Shown: positions 1 through 10,572, numbered from the stretch's first letter. The stretch is DNA of 64,000 nucleotides from an unidentified eubacterium SCB49 (GCA_000170815.1 ABCO01000001.1:434001-498000); one strand, 5' to 3'. The notes: generated from the sequence alone by a model not told the origin. Made by a program: numbers and translations.

Positions 1-1
1 A

Positions 2-1117
2 GGGTATGTGTTAGATAATTTTACAACAAATACGCTAACACCTTATTATAATATAGCTGCGGTAAGCCCAGCTGGTAGTATTAATAGTAGTGTTGTAGAA
101 ATGTCAAACTGGTTGCGTATTTGGTTTAACGAAGGGAAACTTAATGATACGCAAGTATTACCTAAAAGTTATATAACAAAAGCAGTCAATCCACTAATGA
201 TGGTGGGTAAAGGTATTTCAGATCCGCAATTTCCAGACCAACACTTAAATAGTTATGGATATGCTTGGTTTACTTCTTCGTATAAAGGTCATTACCGAAT
301 GGAGCATGGTGGGAACATAGATGGTTTTACGGCTAACGTTGCGTTGTTTCCTACAGATAAAATAGGAATCGTGGTATTAGCAAATCAAGATGGGTCTTTA
401 TTACCTACCTTGGTAAGAAATACTATTGCAGATGAAATTTTAACACTTGATAAAACGGACTGGAAAACGTATTACGATGATAAAATTAATAAAGTTATCG
501 AGCAGCAATCTAAAACTAAAAAAGATCAAGCGGCTAGTAAAGTTTTAAATACAACACCTTCACATAGTTTAGTTGAGTATACGGGTGTGTACAATAATCC
601 TGGGTATGGAGACTTTAATGTAGAAGTTAAAAACGATTCACTTTGGGCAAACTTTACTAGAGAAAGAGCTCATTTAAAACACATGCATTATGATGTGTTT
701 ATGCCGCATTTTGTTAAAAATGAAATAATAGAAGAGACGCCTTCAATGGGGTTTAATGTTAATTTTCAAACCAATGCTTTAGGTGATATTGCTTCTGCGG
801 CTATTAAACTAGAGCCTACACTAGACCCTATTCTGTTTACTAGAAGCCCAGCAGTAGCTTTGGTGTCTTCAGAAAATTTAAAAAAATATGAAGGGAGTTA
901 TGTTTTATCTGGAGCAGAATTAAAAGTGTCCTTAAAAAACGACCAGCTCACATTGTTGGTGCCTAATCAACCAGAATATACGCTGATTCCAACTTCGGAG
1001 AGTCAATTTATGATTAAGGGGTTAACGGGCTATAAAGCTAAGTTTGAAGAAAAAGAAGGGGTGTTAAATTTAATGCTAATACAGCCTAACGGAACTTTTT
1101 CTGCTATCAAAAAATAA
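2..1117 (+). CDS. serine hydrolase of the beta-lactamase/PBP4* family, C-terminal part (5' end outside window)
   Basis: The reading frame is open from the first bases of the window, so this is the 3' part of a longer gene; the GTG at position 8 is not its true start. The visible part begins inside a class-C beta-lactamase-like fold. The segment with EHGGNIDG near residue 100 corresponds to the third active-site motif (K/H-T/G-G), followed by typical strands (ALFPTDKIGIVVLANQDG). From about residue 180 there is a separate beta-rich tail like the DUF3471 domain that often follows this fold. The Ser-x-x-Lys and Tyr motifs must lie upstream. The family includes esterases and D-aminopeptidase-like enzymes, so the substrate cannot be stated. 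No downstream gene is on the same strand; the next gene converges. Confidence 0.85.
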   Translation, partial: GYVLDNFTTNTLTPYYNIAAVSPAGSINSSVVEMSNWLRIWFNEGKLNDTQVLPKSYITKAVNPLMMVGKGISDPQFPDQHLNSYGYAWFTSSYKGHYRMEHGGNIDGFTANVALFPTDKIGIVVLANQDGSLLPTLVRNTIADEILTLDKTDWKTYYDDKINKVIEQQSKTKKDQAASKVLNTTPSHSLVEYTGVYNNPGYGDFNVEVKNDSLWANFTRERAHLKHMHYDVFMPHFVKNEIIEETPSMGFNVNFQTNALGDIASAAIKLEPTLDPILFTRSPAVALVSSENLKKYEGSYVLSGAELKVSLKNDQLTLLVPNQPEYTLIPTSESQFMIKGLTGYKAKFEEKEGVLNLMLIQPNGTFSAIKK

Positions 1118-1209
1118 AAATTCAAGTACGTTCAGCTTTAACTAAACAAACTAGGTGCTACTATTTTGAGATGTGTTATTGCGCTTGCTTACACTTTTGT
1201 AAAATTGCT

Positions 1210-2250
1210 TTAGGCAGCAGGATTAGGTATTTGTTCATGAACCGTTTGAATCTCTTTTAATATTTCTTCAGAAAGTTGAATGTCAATACTCCCTATATTT
1301 TCAGAAAGTTGATCGATAGAGGTTGCGCCTATGATGTTTGAAGTGACAAATGGACGGTCATTTACAAACGCAAGAGCCAATTGGGTTAGTGTTAGTCCGT
1401 ATTTATTTGCAATCTTGCTGTAGGCTTCAATCGCTTTTATTGAAGCTTTGTTAGCGTATCTTGAATAGGCAGGAAATAAAGATATTCTAGATTTTTCAGG
1501 CATTTTACCATTTTGGTATTTACCAGAAAGCATTCCAAAAGCTAGTGGTGAGTAAGGTAAATAACCTATGTTTTCCATGTGTAAAACTTCAGATAAAGCA
1601 ATTTCATCACGGCGTTGTAGTAAGTTATATGCATTCTGAATACTTACCATTTTTAGTTTGCCTTTACGGTGCTCTTCCATGTAACGCATAGCGCCAAAAG
1701 GGGTTTCATTGCTTAAACCAATATTTCTAACCTTTCCTTGCTTTACAAAACCTTCTAGTCGTTCAAGTATTTCTGAAATATTATCTTCCCATTTTGTATT
1801 TGGTTTATGGTTATAATCGCGTACTCCAAAAATATTCACAGCTCTTTCGGGCCAGTGTAGTTGATAAAGGTCTAAGTAATCTGTTTGTAGTCTTTTTAGG
1901 CTTTTGTGTAATGCGTCATCTAAAGAGGTGGCGCTAAAATCTAGATTCTCTCTAATGTCTTCAAAAATTCCGCGACCAGCACCCACTATTTTTGAGGCCA
2001 ATATAATGTCTTTTCTTTTCCCTGTTTTGGCAAGCCAAGATCCTATAATCTTTTCGGTAGCACCATAGGTCTCCATTTTAAAAGGCACCGAGTACATCTC
2101 TGCGGTGTCAATAAAATTCACCCCATTTTCTAATGCAAAATCAAGTTGTTGATGACCTTCTGCTTCTGTGTTTTGTCGTCCCCAAGTCATGGTGCCAAGA
2201 CATATTTTTGAAACGTTGAGGTCTGTATTAGGAAGTTTTGTGTAGCGCAT
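1210..2250 (-). CDS. NADP(H)-dependent aldo/keto reductase, Tas-like
   Basis: A 346-residue protein with the whole AKR (beta/alpha)8 barrel. The catalytic tetrad is visible: Asp48 and Tyr53 in FIDTAEMY, Lys87 in LASKI, and His132 in LYQLHWPE. The N-terminus (MRYTKLPNTDLNVSKICLGT) and the long loop after Tyr53 resemble E. coli Tas and related cytosolic reductases of aldehydes and ketones. The C-terminal part contains the usual cofactor-binding strand IIGATS. It stands alone, convergent with the upstream hydrolase and divergent from the secreted protein that follows. The physiological substrate is unknown. The ATG start gives full alignment with the family. Confidence 0.92.
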   Translation of the reverse strand: MRYTKLPNTDLNVSKICLGTMTWGRQNTEAEGHQQLDFALENGVNFIDTAEMYSVPFKMETYGATEKIIGSWLAKTGKRKDIILASKIVGAGRGIFEDIRENLDFSATSLDDALHKSLKRLQTDYLDLYQLHWPERAVNIFGVRDYNHKPNTKWEDNISEILERLEGFVKQGKVRNIGLSNETPFGAMRYMEEHRKGKLKMVSIQNAYNLLQRRDEIALSEVLHMENIGYLPYSPLAFGMLSGKYQNGKMPEKSRISLFPAYSRYANKASIKAIEAYSKIANKYGLTLTQLALAFVNDRPFVTSNIIGATSIDQLSENIGSIDIQLSEEILKEIQTVHEQIPNPAA

Positions 2251-2347
2251 TTTTAATGTTATTAACTTGTAAAGTTACGAAGAACATATTTTTTTATGTC
2301 TTGTCTTTAGCTTATATTTAATGTGAAAATTAATTAAACATACTTTT

Positions 2348-3850
2348 ATGACAAGATTTTTAAATTTTGACAAATTTAAAATAACAATATATCTAGTAGC
2401 ATTATTTTGTTTTAATCAAGCAATTATTTCTCAAGAATATGGATTATTAGGTCAAACTTTTTACGGTAACGATGGAGATGATCTAGGTTCTTGGGTTTCA
2501 ATAAATGATACGGGAAATAGAATAGCTTATTCAGTAAGACCATTTCAGGGTCGTGTTCAAGCATTTGATTTAATAAATGGATTATGGGAACCCATTGGGC
2601 AAGAATTAATTTATGAAGAGCTTGGAGACCAATTTGGCAGATCTTTTGAATTTAATGATCAAGGCAATATACTTGTAATTTCTGCCTCAGAATTTGAGGG
2701 TAATAATGGGTTTAACAGTGGACGAGTTCAAGTATTTGAATTGATTGACAATATTTGGATTCAGATGGGTAGTGATATTATTGGGGATGGTAATAATGCG
2801 GGTTGGTCAGTAGATATTAATGGCGCAGGAAATAGAATAGTTTTATCTTATCGTGCAGATAATTTCACAGTTGAAAATTCTGGAACTGTAAGAGTGTTTG
2901 ATTTTGTAAATGAAGATTGGGTTCAAGTTGGTAATGATATGCACGGGAAAGTTATGAATGATGAGTTTTTTGGTGACAAAGTGGTCTTAAGCGATGACGG
3001 CAATACAGTAGCCGCTCGATCTAGAAATGTAGAAAATCCAGCTGACCAAAAAGGTGCGGTATATGTTTTTGAATTATCTGATACAGAAGATGAATGGGTG
3101 GCAAAAGGACAGTTTTTTGAAGGTGAATTTCAGAGTGATTTTTTAGGCTCTGGTTTGGCTTTAAACGATGACGGCAGTACATTAGCAATTGGAGCACCGG
3201 GAGTTGATTTAAATGGATTTAATGAGCCTGGACAATTAAAAGCTTATTCTTATAACATCACATTAGACTTGTGGGAACAAATAGGAGATGAATTTATTGG
3301 AGATTCAAATGTTGATTTTACTGGTTCGAGTGTTAATTTTAATAATGAAGGTAATGTGTTGATTTTTTCTTCTCCATTTTTCCCAAACTTAGGTCCAGGT
3401 GAAGTAAGGTTATTTGAAAACATTAATAATCAATGGATACAGTTAGGAGAAACAATAATTGGTGAAACAGAAGATACTAATTTGAGTATTGTAGCTTTAA
3501 ATGGTGAAGGAAATACTTTTATTGTAGGAGCGCCAGGTAGTGATGATAATGGTGTTAATAGTGAAACAGGTAGTGTCAGGGTATTCACAGATAATTTATT
3601 GTCTACCCAAGAGTTTTTAGATAATATGTCTATTGCTGTTTATCCTAACCCAACTTCAAATAATATTACTTTTGAAAGCGAATCTGCAGCTTTAAACACG
3701 ATCAGTTTTTATGATATTACCGGTAAAGAGATTCAGGATGTAACTGGTTTAGACAGTTTAACAGCTACCATAGATATCTCTCAATTTGCGCGCGGAATCT
3801 ACTTAGTGCAAATTAATGGCTTGAATACGCTTAAGTTAGTAAAAGAATAA
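2348..3850 (+). CDS. secreted beta-propeller-like protein with type IX secretion type A sorting domain
   Basis: 500 residues. An N-terminal hydrophobic segment (about residues 11-28) ends in a plausible signal-peptidase site. The body (about 35-410) is made of seven or so repeats in which an Asn-Asp-x-Gly-Asn turn precedes a hydrophobic strand (for example NDTGNRIAYS, NDDGSTLAIG, NGEGNTFIVG) followed by a W-V/I-Q strand. This pattern resembles FG-GAP/integrin-like propeller blades. The last 75 residues carry a Por secretion type A tail: IAVYPNPTSN, then FYDITGKEI, and YLVQINGLNTLKLVKE at the end. The protein is therefore expected to cross the outer membrane by T9SS and stay at the surface or be released. 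No catalytic motif is visible, so the function is unknown. Confidence 0.85.
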   Translation: MTRFLNFDKFKITIYLVALFCFNQAIISQEYGLLGQTFYGNDGDDLGSWVSINDTGNRIAYSVRPFQGRVQAFDLINGLWEPIGQELIYEELGDQFGRSFEFNDQGNILVISASEFEGNNGFNSGRVQVFELIDNIWIQMGSDIIGDGNNAGWSVDINGAGNRIVLSYRADNFTVENSGTVRVFDFVNEDWVQVGNDMHGKVMNDEFFGDKVVLSDDGNTVAARSRNVENPADQKGAVYVFELSDTEDEWVAKGQFFEGEFQSDFLGSGLALNDDGSTLAIGAPGVDLNGFNEPGQLKAYSYNITLDLWEQIGDEFIGDSNVDFTGSSVNFNNEGNVLIFSSPFFPNLGPGEVRLFENINNQWIQLGETIIGETEDTNLSIVALNGEGNTFIVGAPGSDDNGVNSETGSVRVFTDNLLSTQEFLDNMSIAVYPNPTSNNITFESESAALNTISFYDITGKEIQDVTGLDSLTATIDISQFARGIYLVQINGLNTLKLVKE

Positions 3851-3955
3851 TTGTTCATAAAGAATAGATGAGCTGCTTATAATTTCTTGTTTGGCAGGTT
3901 TTAAAGCGTTCATATTTCCGAAGAAAAAAACCCTCAAAAAAACCCTATTTGAAGC

Positions 3956-5554
<1,599 letters not shown>

Positions 5555-5566
5555 AAAATAGTAATG

Positions 5567-5619
5567 AGTAGTTAGTATTGAGTTGTTGGTGTATATAGCT
5601 AAACTCAATACTAATTACT
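5567..5619 (+). repeat. 18-bp inverted repeat between atpD and atpC
   Basis: Arms 5567-5584 and 5602-5619 pair over 18 bp with a single G-T wobble (core TTAGTATTGAGTT / AACTCAATACTAA) around a 17-nt loop. A third partial copy (ACTGAATACTCAATAC) follows at 5617-5632. There is no U-run after the arm, so it is not a simple terminator. It may be an intercistronic processing or mRNA-stability hairpin that sets the ratio of beta to epsilon subunit, or a small dispersed repeat element. Confidence 0.75.
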
Positions 5620-5640
5620 GAATACTCAATACAAAAAATT

Positions 5641-5916
5641 ATGTATTTAGAAATAGTAACCCCAGAGGCAAGCATCGTTAGTGGTGAGGTAGAGAGTGTA
5701 ACAGTTCCTGGAACAAATGGTAGCTTTCAAATGTTAAATAATCACGCTGCTGTTGTATCATTATTGGTAGAAGGTACAGTGATGTTTAAAGGTAACCCTA
5801 CTATTGCCAAAGGATATGAAAACAAATTCACTCAAAAAGAGGGTCAGTGGTTAATGCAAATTAACGGTGGTACACTAGAGATGAATAACAATAAAGTAAT
5901 TGTATTAGCAGACTAA
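5641..5916 (+). CDS. atpC: F1F0 ATP synthase subunit epsilon, short form
   Basis: 91 residues. The whole protein corresponds to the N-terminal ten-strand beta-sandwich of epsilon (MYLEIVTPEASIVSGEVESV, then VPGTNGSFQMLNNHAAVVS). The C-terminal two-helix inhibitory domain of E. coli epsilon is absent, as is common in Bacteroidota. It is part of the rotor stalk joining F1 to the c-ring. It follows atpD in the same transcription unit after a strong hairpin and is closed by a rho-independent terminator. Confidence 0.97.
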   Translation: MYLEIVTPEASIVSGEVESVTVPGTNGSFQMLNNHAAVVSLLVEGTVMFKGNPTIAKGYENKFTQKEGQWLMQINGGTLEMNNNKVIVLAD

Positions 5917-5940
5917 AGCGAGTTTAATTATAAAGTAAAT

Positions 5941-5980
5941 AAATCCCAAATTCCCTGTAATAGGAGTTTGGGATTTTTTT
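5941..5980 (+). terminator. terminator of atpDC
   Basis: AAATCCCAAA (5941-5950) pairs with TTTGGGATTT (5967-5976), followed by a T-run to 5980. It lies 25 bp past the atpC stop codon. Confidence 0.85.
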
Positions 5981-6017
5981 CTGCTGGAATGTTTTAAATC
6001 TCATATATTTATAATCT

Positions 6018-6527
6018 ATGGAAGTTAAAGATGTTTACATCTCAAATGGTACAAGACCATTATGGCAACTGCTTATTGCTGCAGTACTGTATACAGCTTC
6101 GTTATATTTTGTGTACTTGTTTGTGACAGGATATCAAGCAAATATTGATAAAAACTTTAAGGGTTTAGCTACTCTTTTAGAAGTTGCTATATTCTGTTTT
6201 GCTGGTGGTATTGGTTTTTCTAGAGTTGTGGACTATCAATTTGATTTAAAAGAAAAAAAGTACCGCATTATTTATAATTTTGGTATAGTTCGATTAGGGA
6301 GATCGTATTTGTTTGTATCTATAGATTATATCTCCGTTTATTTTAATAAAAGCAAAGGTTTGTATGAGGTTAAATTATGGTATAATACCAATAAACATTT
6401 TACACTTGTGGTTTATGAAGAGTATGTAAACGCCTTAGATGCTGGTGTAGCCATAGCAAATAAATTAGAATTAGATCTTTGGGACGCCTCTGACCCTCAT
6501 AATGGAAAGTGGGCTCAACTAGAATAA
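6018..6527 (+). CDS. small membrane protein of unknown function, two TM helices
   Basis: 169 residues. Two hydrophobic segments (about 16-38 and 48-68) form a hairpin in the inner membrane. They are followed by a soluble, beta-rich domain of about 95 residues (YQFDLKEKKYRIIYNFGIVR onward) that looks like the PH-like domains found after two-helix membrane anchors. I do not recognise a named family with certainty. The neighbour 10 bp downstream reads the same way, so the two are probably co-transcribed. The ATG at 6018 lies just after the atpDC terminator. Confidence 0.7.
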   Translation: MEVKDVYISNGTRPLWQLLIAAVLYTASLYFVYLFVTGYQANIDKNFKGLATLLEVAIFCFAGGIGFSRVVDYQFDLKEKKYRIIYNFGIVRLGRSYLFVSIDYISVYFNKSKGLYEVKLWYNTNKHFTLVVYEEYVNALDAGVAIANKLELDLWDASDPHNGKWAQLE

Positions 6528-6537
6528 AAATAATTTC

Positions 6538-6915
6538 ATGTACGACAATTACACCATACTAGCCATTTTTGATTATACCGCAGAGGCGCAAATAACAAAA
6601 GTAAAACTAGAAGCCGAAGGTTTTAGAATACATCTATTGGATGAAAAAACAATAGACTCAGACCCTGCAATTAGTGGTGCAATAGGTGGTGTAAAATTAT
6701 TAGTGCATAACGATCACTTGATTCAGGCAAAACGCGTGTACAATGACATTAGAGTCTATGCCTTAGATGAGAATAACAAGCCGTATAATTGCCCTAATTG
6801 TAATTCGCATAAAGTGTTAATTGCACCCTTAACGCGTAAAAATATATTTTATATGTTATTTCCTTTTTTTGAAGAAACAAAAAGAAAATGTACAGTTTGC
6901 CAAACGATATTTTAA
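6538..6915 (+). CDS. DUF2007-type protein with C-terminal zinc ribbon
   Basis: 125 residues. The first 75 residues (YTILAIFDYTAEAQITKVKL ... GGVKLLVHNDHLIQAKRVYND) match the small ferredoxin-like DUF2007 domain, called a putative signal-transducing domain in annotations. The C-terminus has two CxxC knuckles (CPNC near residue 84 and CTVC near 119), separated by a hydrophobic stretch, consistent with a zinc ribbon. No enzymatic motif is seen. It starts 10 bp after the preceding membrane-protein gene and is probably in the same operon. Confidence 0.75.
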   Translation: MYDNYTILAIFDYTAEAQITKVKLEAEGFRIHLLDEKTIDSDPAISGAIGGVKLLVHNDHLIQAKRVYNDIRVYALDENNKPYNCPNCNSHKVLIAPLTRKNIFYMLFPFFEETKRKCTVCQTIF

Positions 6916-6933
6916 AAGTGGTTTTTTGGCCTT

Positions 6934-7368
6934 TTATAGGTCAAGATTGTCAGCTTCCAGAAGATTGATGATTGTATCTTCACTTTCTATAAAAACTTCC
7001 ATTTTACTGTACGTCCATAGCTTTCCAACCCCATCGCCTTCTACGTATAGTGTAGCTTCTCCTTTGGGTCCTTTTATTGGGATGGTAATGTTAGCAGTTT
7101 TATGACCATTAGAGGTGTTAAAGCTACCGCCTGTCATTCCGTTAGCTTCAATAGGTTCTCCTAGTAATGTGATAACTTGCTTATTTACAACTACAGCTTT
7201 CATTGCATCTTCTTGTGCGTGAGATTCACCTATAACGGTAGCAATACCGTAAGCAACAGATCCAACTGCAACTATGATTATCACGGTCATTGTTAAGCAT
7301 CCACCTACAGGTAAAGCCCATTTCCAATTTCTTTTCCACCAACTTTGCTTTTTCGCACTCTCTTCCAT
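6934..7368 (-). CDS. Coa1-like single-pass membrane protein
   Basis: 144 residues from the ATG at 7368. A longer reading from a TTG at 7401 is possible, but a TTTGCA promoter-like element lies on top of that codon and AGAAGAAAA precedes the ATG, so I chose the ATG. A lysine/tryptophan-rich N-terminus is followed by one TM helix (about residues 20-42) and a periplasmic domain (residues 50-135) with the pattern NKQVITLLGEPIEANGMTGG, as seen in proteins annotated as cytochrome c oxidase assembly factor Coa1 family. A role in oxidase assembly is only suggested by that family name. It converges on the DUF2007 gene. Confidence 0.7.
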   Translation of the reverse strand: MEESAKKQSWWKRNWKWALPVGGCLTMTVIIIVAVGSVAYGIATVIGESHAQEDAMKAVVVNKQVITLLGEPIEANGMTGGSFNTSNGHKTANITIPIKGPKGEATLYVEGDGVGKLWTYSKMEVFIESEDTIINLLEADNLDL

Positions 7369-7834
7369 ACTATTTTCTTCTGAAATGTTCTTAATTTTCA
7401 ATGATGCTGCAAATTACAAAAAGTGTTTTACTTTTTTAATTACAATTACAATTACCATTATACTTAAGCTAGGCTAAAAATGGTTTTGTAAAACATAGAA
7501 TATGATTAAAGTTTCGGAAGTAATGATTTACACTATTTTATTTTTGATACTTGTAAAGTTGTAACAAAAAATTAAAAACAGCGACTAATCTTGTGCTTGT
7601 GTGTCTCAACACTGCGAAGCTTCAAAATTATTAAGTGTTGGAAATTAAAAATTTTACAGACTCAAAGCAAATTCAGACTACATTTTACAAACTGACCAGG
7701 GACTAAATTTAAAGATTTAGCAAGATAGAAATAGCAGTATTATGTTAGTATTCTTGTGAATAATCTATAGTCTAAAGTCTCTGTTTTATTTTAATAAGGT
7801 AGTATATTACTAATCTCTTAAAAACAATTTATTT
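7369..7834. other. intergenic region, no gene seen
   Basis: About 465 bp between the divergent Coa1-like and NfeD-like genes. I find no reading frame with family-like features. A perfect -7 box TATTTTTG lies at 7539-7546 on the plus strand without a clear -33 element. A weak inverted repeat, CAACACT / AGTGTTG, lies around 7607-7640. Either could belong to a long leader of the NfeD-flotillin operon or an unrecognised RNA; the evidence is too weak to call one. Confidence 0.4.
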
Positions 7835-8410
7835 ATGGAACAATGGTTTGCTGCTTTAAGCGCTTTTGAGAAGGTCTATTGGATTGCTGCTGGTGTGTCT
7901 TCTGTTATATTTCTTATATTATTAGTCTTGACACTTATAGGAGGTGAAGTAGACGATTTAGGTGATGTAGACACAGAGATTGATTCGGATATGGGTATAG
8001 AATTCCAGTTTTTATCTTTTAAAAATTTAATGGGCTTTTTTACCATATTTGGATGGACGGGAATTGCTTGTTTAAATGCAGGTTATTCTGTTGGGATGAC
8101 ACTTGTTGTTTCTGTTATTTGCGGATTAATAATGATGTTTGCAATGGCTTCATTGTTTTATTTTTTGGCAAAATTAACAACAGATGGATCTTTAAAAATG
8201 AAGAATGCACTAAACAGTGTAGGAGAGGTGTATCTAACCATTGGTGCTAAAAGATCTAGTATGGGTAAGGTACAGGTAAATGTGCAAGGGGGATTAAGAA
8301 GCCTTGATGCACTTACAGATGAAGTAAATGACCTAAAACAAGGGGATATAATTACAGTTACAGATGTAACAAAAAACGGAATATTAATAGTAAACAAACA
8401 CTCAATATAA
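7835..8410 (+). CDS. NfeD/YqiJ-like membrane protein, flotillin partner
   Basis: 191 residues. Hydrophobic segments at about 18-40, 68-90 and 92-112 anchor it in the membrane, with an acidic loop (EVDDLGDVDTEIDSDMG) after the first. The last 75 residues form an OB-fold-like beta-barrel (VGEVYLTIGAKRSSMGKVQV ... GDIITVTDVTKNGILIV), the hallmark of NfeD-type proteins. Such proteins are nearly always encoded beside an SPFH protein and assemble with it. Here the flotillin gene starts 2 bp after the stop codon, which supports the assignment. Confidence 0.85.
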   Translation: MEQWFAALSAFEKVYWIAAGVSSVIFLILLVLTLIGGEVDDLGDVDTEIDSDMGIEFQFLSFKNLMGFFTIFGWTGIACLNAGYSVGMTLVVSVICGLIMMFAMASLFYFLAKLTTDGSLKMKNALNSVGEVYLTIGAKRSSMGKVQVNVQGGLRSLDALTDEVNDLKQGDIITVTDVTKNGILIVNKHSI

Positions 8411-8412
8411 CT

Positions 8413-9819
8413 ATGCTAACACTACCATTACAACTAGAAGCTTTTGCAGGATTAGCTGCCATAGGTTTCGCTATTTTATTTTTCTTTATCATTCTTATAA
8501 GCTTTATACGCAGGTATAAACGATGTCCGTCAGATCGTATTTTAGTGGTGTATGGTAAAGTAGGAACAGGAAATTCTGCCAAATGTATTCACGGTGGGGC
8601 TGCTTTTATTTGGCCTGTAATTCAAGATTATGAATTTTTAGATTTAACGCCTATTTCTATAGAAGTTAACCTTGTAAATGCACTATCTAAACAAAACATA
8701 CGTGTAAACGTGCCTTCTAGATTTACCATTGGAGTTTCTACAGAGCCAGGTGTTATGCAAAATGCAGCAGAACGTTTGTTAGGTCTTGGTCAACAAGAAA
8801 TTCAAGATCTTGCGATGGAGATCATTTTTGGTCAGTTACGTCTTGTTGTGGCTTCTATGGATATTGAAGAAATTAACAATGACCGTGATAAATTTTTAAC
8901 AAATATTTCAAATAGTGTTGAGAGCGAACTTAAAAAAGTAGGTCTTAAACTAATTAACGTAAATATTACAGATATTGTAGATGAGTCTGGTTATATAGAA
9001 GCTTTAGGTAAAGAGGCAGCTGCACATGCTATAAATGCAGCGCGTAAGTCTGTAGCAGAGAAAACAAGAGATGGATCTATTGGTGAAGCAAATGCTGTTC
9101 AAGATGAACGTACACAAGTGGCAGCTGCTAATGCAAAAGCTGTAGATGGAGAAAATACCGCAAAAATTGCAGTAGCAAATTCAGATTCATTACGTCGTCA
9201 ACGTGAGGCAGAGGCAGAGCGTGTCGCTATTGCTGCAGAAAAAGTACAGTCTGCAAAAGCCCTTGAAGAATCTTACCTAGCTGAAAAAGAAGCAGAAATT
9301 TCTCGTGCCGAAAGAGAACGTAGCACACAATTAGCAGATATAATTGTACCTGCAGAAATAGATAAACGTAAAGTTGAAATTGATGCAGAAGCCGAAGCAG
9401 AACAAATAAGAAGATTAGCACGAGGTGAAGCAGATGCCATCTTGTTTAAAAAGCAAGCAGAAGCACAAGGTTTGTATGAAATATTAACAAAACAAGCACA
9501 AGGTTTTGATCAAATAGTAAAAGCAGCGGGTAACAACTCGCAGGATGCAGTATTGTTATTGGTTGCAGATAAATTACCTGAATTGGTTAAAACGCAAGCC
9601 GAAGCGATTGCAAATATAAAAATCGACAAAGTTACTGTGTGGGAAAACGGAAGTGGTAAAGACGGTAAAACGGCAACTTCAGATTTTATTTCTGGAATGT
9701 ATGGCGCAGTACCTCCGTTACAAGAAATGTTTAATATGGCAGGTATGCAATTGCCAGATTACTTAAAAGGAAAAGATGTAGCGAGTGAAGATGCAGAGGT
9801 GATTTCAGAAAAAGAGTGA
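8413..9819 (+). CDS. flotillin-family SPFH protein
   Basis: 468 residues. An N-terminal TM helix (about 13-34) is followed by basic residues, the SPFH/band 7 domain (about 35-210, with PSDRILVVYGKVG and GQQEIQDLAMEIIFGQLR), a long Ala/Glu-rich coiled coil (about 205-370, for example ADAILFKKQAEAQG) and a C-terminal tail. This is the full bacterial flotillin architecture. Flotillins oligomerise into large assemblies in ordered membrane domains. It forms a two-gene operon with the NfeD-like gene and is closed by a strong terminator. The exact cargo is unknown. Confidence 0.95.
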   Translation: MLTLPLQLEAFAGLAAIGFAILFFFIILISFIRRYKRCPSDRILVVYGKVGTGNSAKCIHGGAAFIWPVIQDYEFLDLTPISIEVNLVNALSKQNIRVNVPSRFTIGVSTEPGVMQNAAERLLGLGQQEIQDLAMEIIFGQLRLVVASMDIEEINNDRDKFLTNISNSVESELKKVGLKLINVNITDIVDESGYIEALGKEAAAHAINAARKSVAEKTRDGSIGEANAVQDERTQVAAANAKAVDGENTAKIAVANSDSLRRQREAEAERVAIAAEKVQSAKALEESYLAEKEAEISRAERERSTQLADIIVPAEIDKRKVEIDAEAEAEQIRRLARGEADAILFKKQAEAQGLYEILTKQAQGFDQIVKAAGNNSQDAVLLLVADKLPELVKTQAEAIANIKIDKVTVWENGSGKDGKTATSDFISGMYGAVPPLQEMFNMAGMQLPDYLKGKDVASEDAEVISEKE

Positions 9820-9840
9820 AAAACGACTAGATCGTTAAAG

Positions 9841-9872
9841 GCCTTCAATTTTATTTTGAAGGCTTTTTTTTT
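9841..9872 (+). terminator. terminator of the NfeD-flotillin operon
   Basis: GCCTTCAA (9841-9848) pairs with TTGAAGGC (9856-9863), followed by nine T residues, 21 bp after the flotillin stop. Confidence 0.93.
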
Positions 9873-9947
9873 GCTTTTTAAAATGTGTGTTTCGTTATTT
9901 TGGCTTGTAAAAGCGTTTAAAGACTACTTTAATAGTTGTAAAATCAA

Positions 9948-9955
9948 TATCTTTG
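9948..9955 (+). promoter_or_regulatory. -7 box (TATCTTTG) of the small beta-barrel gene
   Basis: A perfect TAnnTTTG match 21 bp before the ATG at 9977. No clear -33 element. It lies over an alternative in-frame TTG, which argues that translation starts at the ATG. Confidence 0.7.
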
Positions 9956-9976
9956 CTCCAACAAAATATATATAAA

Positions 9977-10501
9977 ATGAAAACACTTTTCACATTTATT
10001 TTAGCATTAGCATCTACTGCAATTTTTGCACAAGCCTATACAGGTAAGGGAGATACAAAATTTCAAGTAGGGGTTAATTTACAAGAAAACGGAACAGGAA
10101 TTAATGCAACCTACGACCTAGGAGTTGGAGAAAATATCTCTTTTGGTTTTTCTACCATCTATCTTTTAGGGGTTACAAATTTTTCTGAAGATCTTGGTTT
10201 TGAAGAAGCAAAGTTTTTAGATCGTTTTGATCTACGTGCACGTTTTAATGCCAACTTAAGCAACGTGCTTAACATTGATGAAAACTTTGATTTATATCCA
10301 GGTCTTAATTTAGGTTTAAAGAACTTTGGTGGTCACTTAGGTGCACGTTACTTCTTTACAGAAGGTTTTGGCTTGTACTCAGAGTTACAAATACCTTTTG
10401 CGTCATATAAGAATGAAGATGATTATGAGATACAAGAAGTGTCAAGAAAACAATTAAACGACCAGTTTAATGTAAGTATAGGGGCTGTATTTAGTCTTTA
10501 A
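9977..10501 (+). CDS. small outer-membrane beta-barrel protein (DUF6646-like)
   Basis: 174 residues from the ATG at 9977. The signal peptide is obvious (MKTLFTFILALASTAIFA, cleavage near residue 19). The rest consists of alternating short amphipathic strands ending in a C-terminal aromatic/hydrophobic strand (FNVSIGAVFSL), as in eight-strand outer-membrane barrels. It resembles a flavobacterial family annotated DUF6646. It is monocistronic, with its own -7 box and terminator. No ligand or enzyme motif is visible. Confidence 0.75.
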   Translation: MKTLFTFILALASTAIFAQAYTGKGDTKFQVGVNLQENGTGINATYDLGVGENISFGFSTIYLLGVTNFSEDLGFEEAKFLDRFDLRARFNANLSNVLNIDENFDLYPGLNLGLKNFGGHLGARYFFTEGFGLYSELQIPFASYKNEDDYEIQEVSRKQLNDQFNVSIGAVFSL

Positions 10502-10530
10502 GTCGCTTATTGAAAAAAAATAAAGTATAG

Positions 10531-10572
10531 CAGACTTCCAATCACGAAAGTGTAGGGAGTCTGTTTTTTTTT
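10531..10572 (+). terminator. terminator of the small beta-barrel gene
   Basis: CAGACTTCC and GGAGTCTG form an eight-pair stem with one bulge, followed by nine or more T residues, 30 bp after the stop. Confidence 0.85.

Noticed and set aside
8..10. GTG as the start of the first gene
   Set aside because: The frame is open to the window edge and the protein begins inside a known fold, so the gene is cut by the window.
7274..7477. A 67-residue plus-strand frame across the Coa1-like gene start
   Set aside because: It is a mirror of the TM-coding region on the other strand; hydrophobic composition explains it.
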